Shown here: piece by piece, positions 37,433 through 50,644 of the stretch | Layout of the letters: each line of letters starts with the position of its first letter | Numbering within the stretch: position 1 is the first letter of the stretch | The notes under the pieces: generated by a model | Told to the model about the DNA's origin: nothing | Databases searched by the model: none | Seen by the model: only the letters and a program-made list of their open reading frames with translations | Assembly (NCBI GenBank): GCA_964304625.1 | Contig: OZ199840.1 | Span: forward strand, 5,456,001-5,520,000 | Direction: 5' to 3' | Source of the DNA: Kudoa neothunni | Taxonomy: Eukaryota; Cnidaria | DNA length: 64,000 bases | Position numbers and translations under genes: made by a program

Positions 37433-38419
37433 AAAATATTAAATTTATATTTTTATAAACATTTAATACTTTTTAACTGACCTATCTATAATTATTAAAA
37501 CTTCCATATAAAGTTGTATATCGCTTTCTGAATAATTGTAGACATCAAATTAAGTTACTCCGAAATATACTGCTTAACGTAGTAATAAATATTTAAATTA
37601 CGTTGAGAAAGTACTACTGGAAAGTTGAATCAATAATCCACTATTTAAAATATAAATTTGTATATATAAATCATTCAAATCATGTAAAATCCAAATAGAT
37701 GAATTGGTTCAATTTCGTTCAAACGTATTAAATTGAAAAAAATGTTTTAAAATCCCACCTAATTTTTATTAAATATTTTTTGAGTCGAGTATATTCTAGA
37801 AAGTATCTTTACAAAGTTGGCGAAATGGGTGGACGAAAAATATAGGATAATTTAAAAATGGAAATGATTACACGTAATACCTCATTAACTGGTATATAAC
37901 AATAGGCTCTCATATTAATACGTACTGAATTTTCAACTATTAATGACTCTACATATAACTAGACATACTTGCCTATAATAAAATCTTTAGTAAATGTATT
38001 TGCAATATTTGATACCGCTATTCAACTTTTTAATAGGATTATTTGAAATTTCATAATTTTCTTAATATTACCTGATTAATTATTTTATTTATAAACATAA
38101 ACTTTCTATTGAAATAACTAATCATATTTCGTGAATATTTTCTTATTTCCTATTTTATATAACATTGGTTTTAATGGGTTATGAAAATAAATTTTTTGAT
38201 TTCTCATAAAATAATTTTTCGTTGTACGGTTATTTATGATTGAAAAATATATATAACGTAATATCTTGATCAACAAAATTACTTACTATTTTTCAGAGAG
38301 TTTAAAAGATTTTATTATCGGGCGTTAATCTCAAATATTACTTTATTAAACTGAAGCGTATAAATCAATCGTTATGAATAAATCGAATTCAATTATGAAA
38401 TCAAAGTTATCCATAAGTA

Positions 38420-39633
38420 GGCCTTTAAAAAATCGAGGGTCGTGGAAAATTTAAAAAAAATGAGTGTGATTGTGTTGAAGTGAGAATTATTAAGGATTTG
38501 GATAGGGATATCATGATTCCAACGTCTTGTGGTTGTTATTAGTTTTTACAAATATTTTGATATATAATATGTCTCAGTAAATTAATTAAATTTGGTTTTG
38601 AACGCTTGTAACCTTCAACAACACAAAAATATTGAAGTAAAATATAAAATATGGCGTAATATTTCGTTTTATATTCAAAAAATAGGTAATAAATGTTTAT
38701 TTTTAGGTTTTACACCATTTTTATACTGTTGAGATAAGTAATAAAAAATGCTTTGCACTTATCAACGTCTATAACTGATTTAATTTAAAACGCTTAAAAA
38801 TCGTATATTTTGATTTGTGACGATTATTTTAAAATTGCTTTTAATCAAATAATAATTATTTTGTATTTTTGTTTTTAGTTACTTAATGGGTATAAATAAA
38901 AAGATAACTTAATAAAATAAATTCAAGAATTTCATATGTGAATTATGGAACAAATATTGTTATAACATTTTTTTAATCATGAATAAACTATGTGAACAAA
39001 TTTATAAACTAAAAACCAAATTAAGGGATGCCATCGTTAAATTGAGCATTTACAAAATTTTTACTAACAGATACAAATAAAATAATTAAGTGGAAAATTA
39101 TCAACTTCGAATTTGTTAAAATTATAGAGGAATAATTATTTTTTTGATTTGTTTATCAACAACTAAGAGATTCCACGTGAATCCGAATGCGCCAGACTTA
39201 GGAATTATTTCTAGTTTATGAATTAATTCTTTTTGATTTGAATTTAAACACATAATGTAATTTTTTGTAAAGAGAACAACAACGAAAACGCATTTGAAAA
39301 AGGTGTGAATTAACCGGACGAATTGTAGGAAACGACTTTATTTCTGATTTCGTATGAGATACCGACCGAAGTTGTACACAGATACTGTAGTACTGTTGTT
39401 TAGCCGATATTTTAAACGAAATACGATAGTTTATTCTAAGAAATAATGCATTACTGAGTTAGATAAGAAAGTTTCTCCTAAAGTTGATTACAAAAATCCA
39501 TTGTGAACGAATCACACAATCTAATTTATACATTAATTTAATTTATTCGAACTAGAGGATAATCTCTTTACCTTCGAGATTTCGAGGTTTGGAAAATTTC
39601 CTAGGGTCGAGGATCCTCAATTTTTTGAAGCCC
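38420..39633. mobile_element. 1.2-kb non-coding inverted-repeat element, copy 1
   Basis: Starts GGCCTTTAAAAAATCGAGGG and ends, inverted, GGGCTTCAAAAAATTGAGGA, flanked by TA on both sides. The interior aligns end to end with 61636-62881, including a GTTGTACACAGATACTGTAG block. No transposase-like frame is present in either copy, so it is non-autonomous; TA flanks suggest a Tc1/mariner- or pogo-class mover. Confidence 0.7.
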
Positions 39634-41158
39634 TATCTAAAAGATACTTTGGACCGTACATATTTTTAAAACAAATGTTTATTTATCATTTAATTGAATA
39701 AAATAAAATGAATTTTAAAAAAATTATTTATGGCTAAATTTTCATACTTTTTAGTTTGTTAGTCTGGAATTATATTAAGTAATATTTTAATACATGGTCG
39801 AACTCCGTTTATTCGCAAATCGCTTAATCCGAACATTGTTATAAATATATATTTAAAATGGAGGTATATTCTAATTCAATAAATTCGACTGATAATTTAA
39901 TATTTTCATTAATCAGCATTATTAGAGAATTTGACTATTTATACGTTTTTTATAATAAGTAAACTATTTTTTATACATTTTAATCTTTTAAAGTTACACA
40001 AACGCTTTCAATCTATAGTAAATTGTTTCGCGCGTGCGAACTTTACGACGTCCAAAATTTGGGTTCTCCCCAAGACCTTGAATTTTTTTCCATTGGCCTT
40101 AGGTTCTCGGAATTTTTTATTTGTACAAAAATCTATAATTGCATTGAATAATGATCTTATTTTTGAACGAAAATAATATTTACAAAGATAAGAAATATTC
40201 ACGATTTAATTATTGGCGAAATTATAAAATGTATAATAACTCGAATGGACCTCATTTTCAAAGAGGTTGCACACCTGCATCCAAGCGTTCTCACATATTA
40301 GCTATTGAAATCTTTTTATTGCATCTAGTGATTTTGTCAGATTTCATGACTAATCTATTCATTATGCCGCCTTATTTTGACAATATTATAAAAATTTATT
40401 AATTTTAAATAATGGAAAAATAAAAAGAACTAACTTTTTGAAAGAGGAAACGATCAAATTTATGCAGCCTGAAATACAGTTGATTAGATGATATAGTAAT
40501 ATATGCATAATATTATAACCGATTAAAAATATTATAAGTGTGAAACTGTAATATGAACTAATTTTTTTGTTTAAGTTTACAGAGAAAATCATTGAAACAA
40601 TAGTCGGGAGAAGAGCACGATGGCTAATTGAAGGCGTAAACTAGATAAAAAAAGTAAGGTATTATTATAATATTTTTTAATTTTTTGACTTATTAAAAAA
40701 ATCTCATTTTCGTCACCCAAGTATGGAACAGACAGACTAATAAAAATACAAACGGAGTTTTATACACATAGATAATTGATTATCCAATTATTTATTTATA
40801 TTTTCAATATAAATGAATATATTTTTAATTATTCAAGGATTATTTGAAACGGACATAAATATACCAACCTGTAAGTTTTTCATACGTTAAAAAATAAAAT
40901 TTTCCTCAAATAATGTTTTTATTAATAACTAATGTTAATATTTATTCACTAAAATTTACTTCGATATCTTTTAATCACATGTTTAATAAATATATATACT
41001 GTTGATGATGAACCATTATAATTAATATTACAAATCTATAATTACTAGTATTTAATCAAAATAAATTTATATAGATTTATTCGCACAAAAATTTCACATT
41101 TTGAAGATACAAAATTTTAAACTATTGTAAATAACAGTAAAAACAATATTTTTTATAA
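39634..41158. other. gene-free stretch
   Basis: Contains an isolated pogo-like end motif at about 39797 (GGTCGAACTCCGTTTATTCG) without a partner, and short frames on both strands at 40008-40402 that overlap and are not convincing. Confidence 0.4.
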
Positions 41159-42174
41159 TTATCTTGCTATAGTGTAGCATATTGTTGACACAATAGTGAA
41201 TATCATAGATACCCATCCCATGTAGTATCCGTAAGAAGATTGCAAATTTAGATTAGGCGACTCTTTTATATCAGTAAATAGATACAGTGAAAATATACCA
41301 TAGGCTAAACTGTTCAGAAACACTATTTTGGACAAATTATTACAATACGATCAATGTAAAATGTACTTACATCCAAACGTATTAAATCCAATAGCTATGT
41401 ACACAGCTTTCTCAATGCATATTCCAAAAAAACTAGTTAGAAAACATAAAACACTGAACAGTATGCAAGCGAAGAGGGCCACTTTCATAATTCTGTTTGG
41501 CATCGAGAACAATTCAGGTTCTTTGAAATAAAATCAAAGAAGACACCTCAACAAAATACATACTTAATATTAAAGAAGGAATTTTGTATAAGTACATAAA
41601 TATTATTTTCATAACAGTACCTAATAATTAAATATAATATTTTACGATGCCGCGAAAAATATACGGAATTCAACTTCCCCACCTTCAGCTAAATACGTAT
41701 TACAAAAAAGAGATATTAGCTTAAATATTACCTATTGCTGAATCGTCAGAGTCATTCAGGGATTCTATAAAGTCAGGGTTACCTAAAAATGAAGGATTGA
41801 AAATATTTCAACACAGCCTTAACGTTCTCACTCTTAATGAGATTCCTTGTAAATGTTCCTAGAGAGTAGCATGTATAATCTGTATACCATTATTTCACGC
41901 AATACTTACCTTTGCCAGTATAGGCTATATTAACATTGCAACGAGGCAGTTTACCCTCAGCAGAATATTTCATACAGCCAGCAAAAATATTTCCTTCATA
42001 TTGTTTCTCTTCATTTACCTTATAAACAATCCAACTAGGACAAACCATTGAGAACACCAGGCATGCTAATGCTAGCACATGGAAACCTATCGCAAGACCG
42101 AATGATAATAATTTTCTCTATAATACACCAAAAATCATATAGAATATGTAATGTCTGTATTTTACAGTTGCCAT
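41159..42174 (-). CDS. claudin/PMP22-like four-helix membrane protein
   Basis: Five exons give 193 residues: 42174-42166 (MAT only), 42117-41910, 41782-41732, 41520-41371 and 41322-41159. Four hydrophobic segments are clear: LLSFGLAIGFHVLALACLVF, VALFACILFSVLCFLTSFF, the VYIAIGFNTFG-LFLNSLAYGIF span, and GWVSMIFTIVSTICYTI. The first extracellular loop has a tryptophan (CPSWIVYK) followed by G-C-x11-C (AGCMKYSAEGKLPRC), the arrangement used by claudins and their relatives for the loop disulphide. Introns 48, 127, 211 and 48 nt. Likely a plasma-membrane or cell-junction protein; the exact subfamily cannot be set from this. It appears intact. Confidence 0.8.
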
Positions 42175-43890
42175 AGTTTCACAAGTATATTATTGATGCT
42201 AATAAGCTTTATAAACAATTAAATTCTTCGTTTAAATATACATATTCATAATATAATATTCACTCCATTGATTGCCGAGTTGCTCTGGGCTTTACGTTCT
42301 TGTATAGGATTTGGACGAAGTCCAATATACATCCTTTAATCGTGAACAATAAATATATTTATTTTATATAATTTTTAAAAGTTGTTGAGTTTTTATAAAT
42401 TATATTTAAATATATTAAAGTAAAATATTGACATATACACATACAATCCAAGCAGCCTGTATCAACGTGTTATTACTTGAAACATAATAAATTCTTACAT
42501 TGCCAGAATTTATACCTTTATGAATTTTCATAATTTATTAAAAATTCCAATAAACAAATTGTCAGGCATCATTAGATATTTAATAATGGAATATATAGGA
42601 TGAATTGTAAATCTAAGTGTATAATGCTTTTGAATGGAATTTAAATAAATTATTTTGCTCATCCCTTAAGAGGATAAAAACATATATCAATTGACTAAAT
42701 CATAAAATGGCTAATATAATGAAGTCTCTTCTAAAAAACTCCGGATTTACAAAACTGTATACATTGATATAACAAAGAATTTAAGTTTTTATGATAAAAA
42801 CGATTTGACTTATTTTACATTTTTACGTGGAGTTTAAAAGCTTGAGCAATTGTATGCTGTAAACTTGAATTAAAAAAAGTATCCGATATTTTTTTCATTA
42901 TTTTTTATTGTAATTAAAAATAATTGATTTGAGCGTTTAATGTATACTTTATTATTCGTTAAAATATTAATAAGATCGAATCAAAAAAATATATAAGCCG
43001 ATTATATGAGCTGAATTCAAACTCTGATAATAAGAGTTCTCAAGTTTTGATATGAATAAATGAATATAATGGAATATCAACAATATATAATATGGAAAAT
43101 TTCCTACTGTTGGCCAAAAAGAATATTCTCGATGTTGATAAATTAAATACATATTTTGGTCAGCTCAGAAAACTTCATAGAATATTTTAACGATTTACAA
43201 AATGAGATAAAAAAGCAACCAAATCTCATACATTCGTTAAAAATTTTTTCCTAATGAAACTTTTTATCAAAACTGTTTCATTTTTGATAGCAAAATTCTA
43301 AATTAAAGGGTTATCCGATCACCTAGAATATGTTGACGCTTAGTCGGTGATTTTTAAGCTTTTCTCAGAATTCCAAGAAATTTTTGTTAGAAATGTTTAA
43401 TGATACTATTTTATCACTTTACACAAGCTTTGGAGGCCTAAGGATAGACAGCCAAAGTAAATACTTTGTATATAACTTTGTATCTGTTTAAAAGTATGTT
43501 GAGATAAAATAACACTGGATAACTTATTCCTCATTCATATACTTGTTTCTTTTCCAAAGATTAAAATATGTGTCACTGAAAACTCATGCTTCCAAATTAA
43601 ATCAATATAGATAATTTTTTGGCGGTTTTAGGAGGTGTAATTATTCACATGGTGCTTTCTCAAAAATAGAATGATTGCAATTAGTGTTACTAATAAACTT
43701 CCATCCATTTTTTTGAATTAAAAGTTATATAATAATGCAAATTAGGATAAATCACAAGTAAAAACATCTATTTGATACTAAATTTAATCAAACCAATGGT
43801 ATAATCGTGGCCACAACCTCATTGGACTATGGATATTGCGTAATTTTGTAAATTGTGAGGATGTTGTATATTCTGTTTATTTTAATTTAT
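42175..43890. other. gene-free stretch upstream of the claudin-like gene
   Basis: No frames or repeats supported. The claudin-like gene's promoter should lie at its left edge; none is distinguishable by eye. Confidence 0.5.
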
Positions 43891-46257
43891 CCCTTTAAGA
43901 CCGAATGGTGCCATATTTCACCATGGCGTTGTTTTGGAAATTTCTCGGTATGTATTAGTGTTTTTGAATAAATATATCTTATATGGGCATTATTAATTGT
44001 CACTTTATTCTATCAAAAAAAATAACAGTATTTATTATTTTTTATCAAGAAAAATGCAAATTAAATCGATTTTTTTTTGTATAATAAACAGGTAATGTTT
44101 GATTGAATCATATTCTTAAAATAATTATATTTTCATTTAAAAAATATATATTGGAAATTATATAAAATTTAAAAAAAATGTATATCGCCGTTATTAATTC
44201 GCAAATGTCGAGGTGTACAGTGAATGATTAATTCGTGTTGCCAAATGGCACCATCCGGCGCCCAAGTTGTTGTGTCGGATTAACATTATTATGGACTCTG
44301 ACTTGGTGAAAAAGATTAGTGATAATGGGGATATTGTTGAGGAGTTAATATTGCTACCGTATGCCGATATATCTGATGATGAAATCAAAAATTTGAAACC
44401 CGATATTCTCTCAGGTACTAGTTCTCATACGGGGGATCGTAACGACCATCAACCACGATTTATAAAAAACTCATCAAAAGTGGTAGATGAAAACATCCTT
44501 AATAATAAAAAACTCAAAAAAGGAAATATTTTGGATCCTCATTCATACTTTAATATGTTCTTTTCCGGCAAATTATTTGAATTAATTTGTAAAGAAACTA
44601 ATAAGAATTCCACAGAAAAAAATTCGTCATTTCGAACTATCGTAAACGAAATAAAGTCATTCATTGAAATGCTTATAAGAATGGCCATTATTAAACTACC
44701 TAGAATAAAGAGCTATTGGAGTGCCGAACTCAACATAATAATTATAGTTGAGAAAATGTCGAGAGGTCGCTTCATGGATATGCAAAAATTCATTTATTTT
44801 TGCGATAACAATGATATTGTTAAATCCTGTACTCACAGGGATTATGATCGATTTTTTAAAGTGAGGCCCCTATTAGACATCATTCGAAAGGCCTGTTTGA
44901 AAACTGAACCCGACTATAATCAATGCGTGGATGAGCAGATGATTCCATTTAAAGGTAAGTTCAGCCTCAAACGATATCTACCATCCAAACCTGCAAAATG
45001 GGAGTTCAAGGTATTTACAAGAAATTGGTCGGGTGGTGTTGTCCATTACAAATTTTTGAAGATGGTAATTTTACTTACGATGGCGAAAACTCTGGTTGTC
45101 GATGTTCCCACATCGTTTTAAAATTGGCCCAGTCTATTGAAAAGGGAAACATACGCAACCTATATTTTGATAATTATTTTTCAATGCTCCCGCTGCATTC
45201 GATTCTACTCAAAATGGGTCATCATTCTACGAGTACGATGAGAAGAAATCGCCTCCGTAATTGTCCTATCAATGACGATAAGAACTATAAAAAATTAAAA
45301 AGGGGCGGTTACGAATACGCGTTATATGTAGATAAAGATTCAAAAACTAACATTGTGCGTTGGTTAGACAGCTCCGTCGTAACTGTGACTCACTCTATTT
45401 CTCCTATTAGCATTATCGACAGGTATGATCGAAAAGAAAAAAAAGTTGAAAAAATCGATTGCCACATATCATCATAATGTACGATCGAAATATGGGTGGA
45501 ATGGACTTTTCTGAAATATTGATGGCTCTTTATCGATTGTGCCATAAATCCATAAATTGGAATAAGAGGATATTTTGTGGGCCATTAATTTGTGTATCCT
45601 TAACGGATGGCTTGTCTACAAACGCTAATGCCTGCTAAACGAAATTCCTGCCAAAAATATTCGCTGGTTAATGAATTTTAGTGTTTCGGTGAGCGAGCAA
45701 TTGTTGCATGTGCATCAGGTAGTAAATATGATGAGGAAGAGAGGTAGGCCGTCCACATCCGATTTTGTTACTACACCAATTCCAATGACAGCTAGTGCCT
45801 ATATTTTTTCTGAGTCAAAGGTAAATAAAAATGTACGATTTGACCAAATCTCTCATTTCGCAGAACGCACAACGGACAAAGTAAGATGTAAATATTGTGG
45901 ACAGCATTTCAGAACAAATTGTCTCAAATGCGATGTCCATTTATGCTTAAATATAAATAGAAACTGCGTCTTAGATTATCATACAAAAAAATAGATTTTT
46001 CTATTAGATTTATCTGTTATACGTGTATTTTTTGGGAACGGCAATGTTTTTTTTTTAAATTTCCAGCATGTGCATTACAATTTTGGAAACCAAGGAGTCT
46101 CCGAATGGTGTCATATGGCACCATTAAGTTTAATAGACTTCCTAATTAAATATTTCTTAAATTTTTATATATATATTATTAAATTTTATTTTTTAGATAT
46201 TTTGACATTTTCAAAAAAAAATATTTTCTCACTCCTTGATTTTCAGGTCTCAAAGGG
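43891..46257 (+). mobile_element. piggyBac element with both ends
   Basis: Ends CCCTTTAAGACC and, inverted, CCCTTTGAGACC, next to TTAT on the left and TTAA on the right; TTAA is the piggyBac target, so the left site has one change. Length 2367 bp. A subterminal motif with a palindromic core (CCGAATGGTGTCATATGGCA at 46102; a variant at 43902; an AATGGCACCATCC half near 44245) recurs inside the ends. Carries one transposase gene (44291-45994) on the plus strand. Confidence 0.8.
44291..45994 (+). pseudogene. piggyBac transposase, frame-broken
   Basis: Begins MDSDLVKKISDNGDIVEE. The core contains all three catalytic aspartates in their usual settings: CVDEQMIPFKGK (about 44927), LYFDNYFSMLPL (about 45160) and MGGMDFSEILMALYR (about 45495). 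A C-terminal cysteine finger follows (VRCKYCGQHF..C..CDVHLC.NINRNC, 45888-45970), as in PGBD-type transposases. It is dead: the frame shifts near 45055, a stop ends the second frame at 45475, the MGGMD block is in another frame, and stops follow near 45640. The decay is modest, so the insertion is not very old. Confidence 0.8.
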
Positions 46258-47539
46258 TTAAGCACTCTACCTAATTGGATGTAAAGAAACTGAATTTTTT
46301 AAAATTATACATCCAAAAAATAATAGTCTAATAGAGGAGATAAATTATAATCTTGTGTGTCTGCGCGTGCGCTGAGAAATTTTTAATCGCAACAACTTTT
46401 ATTCGCAAGTTGTATAAAGAATTAATTTTAAAGAATTTGTGATATTTAATTATGTCTGTTCCATTCCGTTGGTTTGGGGTTCTGAAATAATTAAATATAA
46501 TCAAAACTAATGGCACCTGAATATTATTTGCCGCGCCAATAGGCAATTCTTTTTCAAAATAAATATAGAAATTTACTCTTCAGCTCCAATGCGACTACGT
46601 TTTAGTGCCACCCACTTTAAACAATAGTAATTTCTAATCGTTGCCATTATTATAAATCGGCCGCCTAATGTTAAATTATGATTTGTTGGTTTTTTTCAAT
46701 GAATTTATAATCGATCAAAAAAAGATGAAGATTCTATTTAATTATTTAAATGCTAGCTAATATAATTAGGGTATGATCAAAACAAAAAAACCCATCGTTC
46801 TATTCAAAATTTATTAAACCTTCTCTGTTTACATTTGATCAGTGTGTCGAATTATTTTATTGATACTTTCAAAATTTCAGTAATAATACAATATTTGAGA
46901 CCTAATTATGTTTTAAATAATGATTGAATTAAAAATAAGAGAGATATCCATGTGATATTAAACTCGGTTAAGATTAAAATTTCGCCGAGTACCTCCTAAA
47001 ATAAAGAGTTTTGATAAAAATTTAAAAATTTATACCAATTTCACTCTTATTTTTCTAATTAGAGTTAAATTAAACAAGATAAATAGTGAAAAATTGGGAT
47101 TATTAGTTGTGATTCATTATTAGTCATATCATACAATATAAATTTATAATTCCACATCTTAAAATGTTAGTTATATAATAGGTCGAATAATTCCCCGATT
47201 AGGTTAATATATTGTGAGAAATTTGCGCAAATATTTCGCATGTTAATAGCGACCGTCACCGACTAGATACGATAATAATAAATTTTACTTGAAACTAAAA
47301 AAATTTATCTATAAACTTTGTTTTAAAATTCTATAATAATATAATAAAGTTATTTAATTAAAAATATATAATTATGTGCTATCATACATACAGTGTGAGT
47401 GTGGCGCATATTTTCCTGAGTGCATTCATAAGCGTGTGGTTTAATGTGGGATGGAGTACGAAAACGAGCAACATACTGTAATGTATTTGCCTGGTAGTTA
47501 GACCTAATAAACTTTTGACTGTGAAATCTTACGTTGAGC
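46258..47539. other. gene-free stretch before the RNase H2B-like gene
   Basis: A minus-strand phrase near 46600 (WVALKRSRIGAEE then stop) looks exon-like but has no partner. Minus-strand readings at 47167-47580 are treated as antisense to, or shadows of, the RNase H2B-like gene. Confidence 0.35.
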
Positions 47540-48560
47540 ATGCTAGAGAACGTGATAAATGATTCTTCGGTGGAATTCATGTATTTAGATTCTCCTTTTC
47601 ATGGTAGAACATAAGGGTTAGGTAATTCTTAATTAATTTATTTGGGGACACAAAGAAAACTACGGGAAGCCAGCGACATTTGTCTACATTGAGAAAAAAT
47701 TGTATCAGGTGTTATGTTGGGCTCGCGACTGCGAATATTCGGCCTGGATTGTTGAGCGCCAAATCGTTAAAGGTTTATTCCGCTTGTTCCAATTGTCGAG
47801 CTAATATCTTTACTTTTATTAGATGGGAATCTATATGTTTTCTCGCCATTTGATCCAGTTTTATTTTTGGTGGGAGTTGCGAAACAAAAGACCACAAATA
47901 AAGTATTTATAATGATGTAGTTTTATATATTGGTAATTCGACCGAAAAAAAGCATGATGATATTTTGTTGAGAATTTTAAATGATTATAAGCCCGCATTA
48001 TTATCATTGATAACTCGTGAATGTAACGTGGATCAATTCGACCTTTCAGTGCTAGTGGAATTGTTAGATGATTCTAAATACATGAATTACATTGAGAATA
48101 AAGTTTTGCTCTAGTTCGGTGCGCTTTTTAATTGATGAATTAATAATATAGTTGAGCAAAATGGTTACTTTTCTTCAAGAGAATCCATCATTTATTACAA
48201 ACATTATTCGGACCGATAAAGCTGATGTAAACGGGTAAAGCGTAAGTTCTTGATGATTCTAATATGATTCTCTAGATCGTTGCGAATCTTTGGTCCTACA
48301 GTTTTTCCGGCAATACTTAGATCCTTTCTATTTCAATAAATTGAAATCATCCCACAAGTAATGTTATTGTAATGTATGTGCTAAATCTAAATATAGGGCT
48401 TATTGAGATAAAATTTCTTCGTGAAACTCTACCCTCAGAGGTTCTCTCCCTCTCCACACGATTCAGTCTATTTATTTTTTGTAGAATAATACAGCAGTTA
48501 CTAAGAAGCCTACAAATAGATTAATAACTGACTTTGTTAAAAAACAAGGTGCCTTAATTT
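47540..48560 (+). CDS. RNASEH2B: RNase H2 subunit B-like gene, frame-broken or misassembled
   Basis: Exons at 47540-47603, 47656-47772 and 47823-47902 join cleanly (introns 52 and 50 nt) and read VEFMYLDSPFH, GKPATFVYIEKKLYQVLCWA, SAWIVERQIVKDGNLYVFSP and FDPVLFLVGVAK. This follows the triple-barrel N-terminal half of RNase H2 subunit B (..AIYLF..LFEV..SWFI...V..GG.L.FATPVDPLFLLL). Downstream pieces fit the family's helical part: NDVVLYIGNSTEKKHDDIL, KMVTFLQENPSFITNIIR, LVLQFFRQYLDPFYFNKL and a possible PIP-like tail (TNRLITDFVKKQ). A one-base frame discontinuity near 47905 and others near 48240 and 48380 break it. Either a recent pseudogene or sequence errors. The normal protein is a scaffold of the RNase H2 complex, which removes ribonucleotides from DNA. 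Confidence 0.55.
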
Positions 48561-49629
48561 GTTGTTTTTTTGTTGTTAATTTTTTTTTTAGATAAAACCG
48601 TCTAACTTAATGATTAGTATAATTTTCAACTTTTGATTATCATCCTCAAATTTCTGACCTCATTGTGCGATATTAGACTCAATTATTTTCTCTTTTAACA
48701 ATAAATAAGTTACTTAAAATCATTATTTGAAATAAACGGCATATATGAATGGCTTAATTTTTTTCTTTTTTAACGTCTTACGAATTAATTACGAGTTTAT
48801 CAGATAATTCTGATTTAATAAACTAAATTTCATCAAAAATTATAGAAATCTCATAGAATGATGTAAATTAATAATATTTATTTTGAATTCTCAGAAAGTA
48901 TAACAAATTTAATCAATATACAGAATGATCTCAAATTAAGATTAATTTCGGAGAAAGAATGATTTGTAAACTTGATGCGGCAATTCAACCTTTTTACAAG
49001 AGATACTTTTCATGGAGTACTGCAGTTATGTAAGATAATCTTAAAAAATCGACTCCAAAAATTCCAACATCGTTTTTCCACTTATTAAAACAATAATATA
49101 ATTACCTAAATTATAAACAAATTATGTATAATCCAAAATTTAAAGTCGGGGGTTAATTGTGAGGTGGGCCAAATAAAGTATACGCCTAATTAAATTAATC
49201 TTAATTTCTTGTTGGAATTGTTATTCAAGTGAGAATTTCTACTAAAATCAATATATATATTATTAAATACTTTTTTATGTAAAATTATTTTGTATACTGA
49301 TAGATAATTAGTATATATCATAAATCATAAAAATATGTAGAGAAACAGGATATAAAATTTTTTGTAAAAATGTTCACTGATTTACTTAAAACTATTTAAT
49401 TTAAAAATGTTTATAAAATATTGATTTAATAAATAATGGGATTATTTTACGCAACCTAATAATTGATACAATAAAAAACACTAACCTACACAGTAAGGAA
49501 CCAGTTTGGAGAAAATCGGAATATATCAAAATGTACAAATTATACAAGGAATTTATATTTATTTCTCTACACAATGAATTCATTTCGAATGTTGTATGTT
49601 TTAGAAATAAAGTATAGTCTAATATTTAA
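48561..49629. other. gene-free stretch
   Basis: Nothing recognised. Confidence 0.5.
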
Positions 49630-50644
49630 TGATAGAACGAACCCAGATTCTTATTTGTAATGTTATGATGCATTTCCTTACAAGCACACCAAATGGCTTC
49701 TTTCGGTTGATATGGACACCAATTTCCGAAACAATTCAATATTTATATGCAATCGTTTCTTGGAGAAATCCAATTTCACTCACAATACGATATACTCTCC
49801 AGCTATCAGTTCATAGAACTGAATTTTGCATCACTCTATTTAAAATGATACTTTCAAGAAAAATGTGGTTCCTTTTGTTGGTTATTTCGAAAAACACTCA
49901 CCTCTTGTTGTTACTACCTCAAATATCAAATATTTGGATTTTTCAATAAACTGTCAATATTATATTTTTGTTCAGTGATAGTGGTCCCATGAATCCGCGC
50001 TATAATGTTTCTGCCATTGATTATTTTATTCTCATCTGTGAGTTTTACAGTGATAATACTTTACATTAATTCCCTGCAGTAATGAGTTGTATTATGCGGG
50101 GAAATTTTAACATGATTTAGAATACCTTCGCATGCCACGTTTTTTAATTGAATATTCTATACGAACCATAAGAATAATCTCTATCGTTGGAGATTAGAGT
50201 ATTGAAAAATTGATCTAACACAGATTTTTTTTTTCCATAATCTTGGAAACGGAAAATATATAAATTATTCATACTTTTTACAAACTTCTATTATGATGCA
50301 TAAACATTCACGCTTCTCCTAAAAGATGAAAAAAGCCTTGGATTTTAAAAATATTTTATTTTATACATATTATCGAATTTGGAAAATTCATTATCGGTAG
50401 CCATTTTATTGCCAATATTTATTAGATCAATTTTTATTGGCGGGAAACTCATTTCTCGACAGTTAACCGACAATTTACGAATTTTTCCTTTACAAGAAAG
50501 GCAGTTGGGCCACAATATTCTATTTGGACTCATAATATAAAAAAGGAAATGATTATTAACACGGTAAATAATTAAATCTGTAACCAGCTTGAAAGTTGGA
50601 TTTGCTGAGATTAGAAATCTTCTTGACGCAAGGGGACATGCCAT
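49630..50644 (-). CDS. unrecognised minus-strand exon cluster, probably degraded
   Basis: Several coding-like minus-strand pieces lie close together: 50644-50345 (MACPLASRRFLISANPTFKL ... MSPNRILWPNCLSCKGK), about 50240-50140 (FRFQDYGKKKSVLDQFF), about 50040-49930 (ENKIINGRNIIARIHGTTIT, after a CTCACAG acceptor) and about 49800-49630 (WRVYRIVSEIGFLQET, then VHINRKKPFGVLV past a stop). Frames do not join without shifts. It could be an old pseudogene or an unfamiliar transposase. No family recognised. Confidence 0.25.

Noticed and set aside
47167-47580. Minus-strand three-exon model (MNSTEESFITFSSMLN, then YVARFRTPSHIKP, then SVTVAINMRNICANF), all phase 0
   Set aside because: Its first exon is the exact opposite strand of the first RNase H2B-like exon, which has family support. 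Both are unlikely to be coding; I kept the one with a recognised protein.
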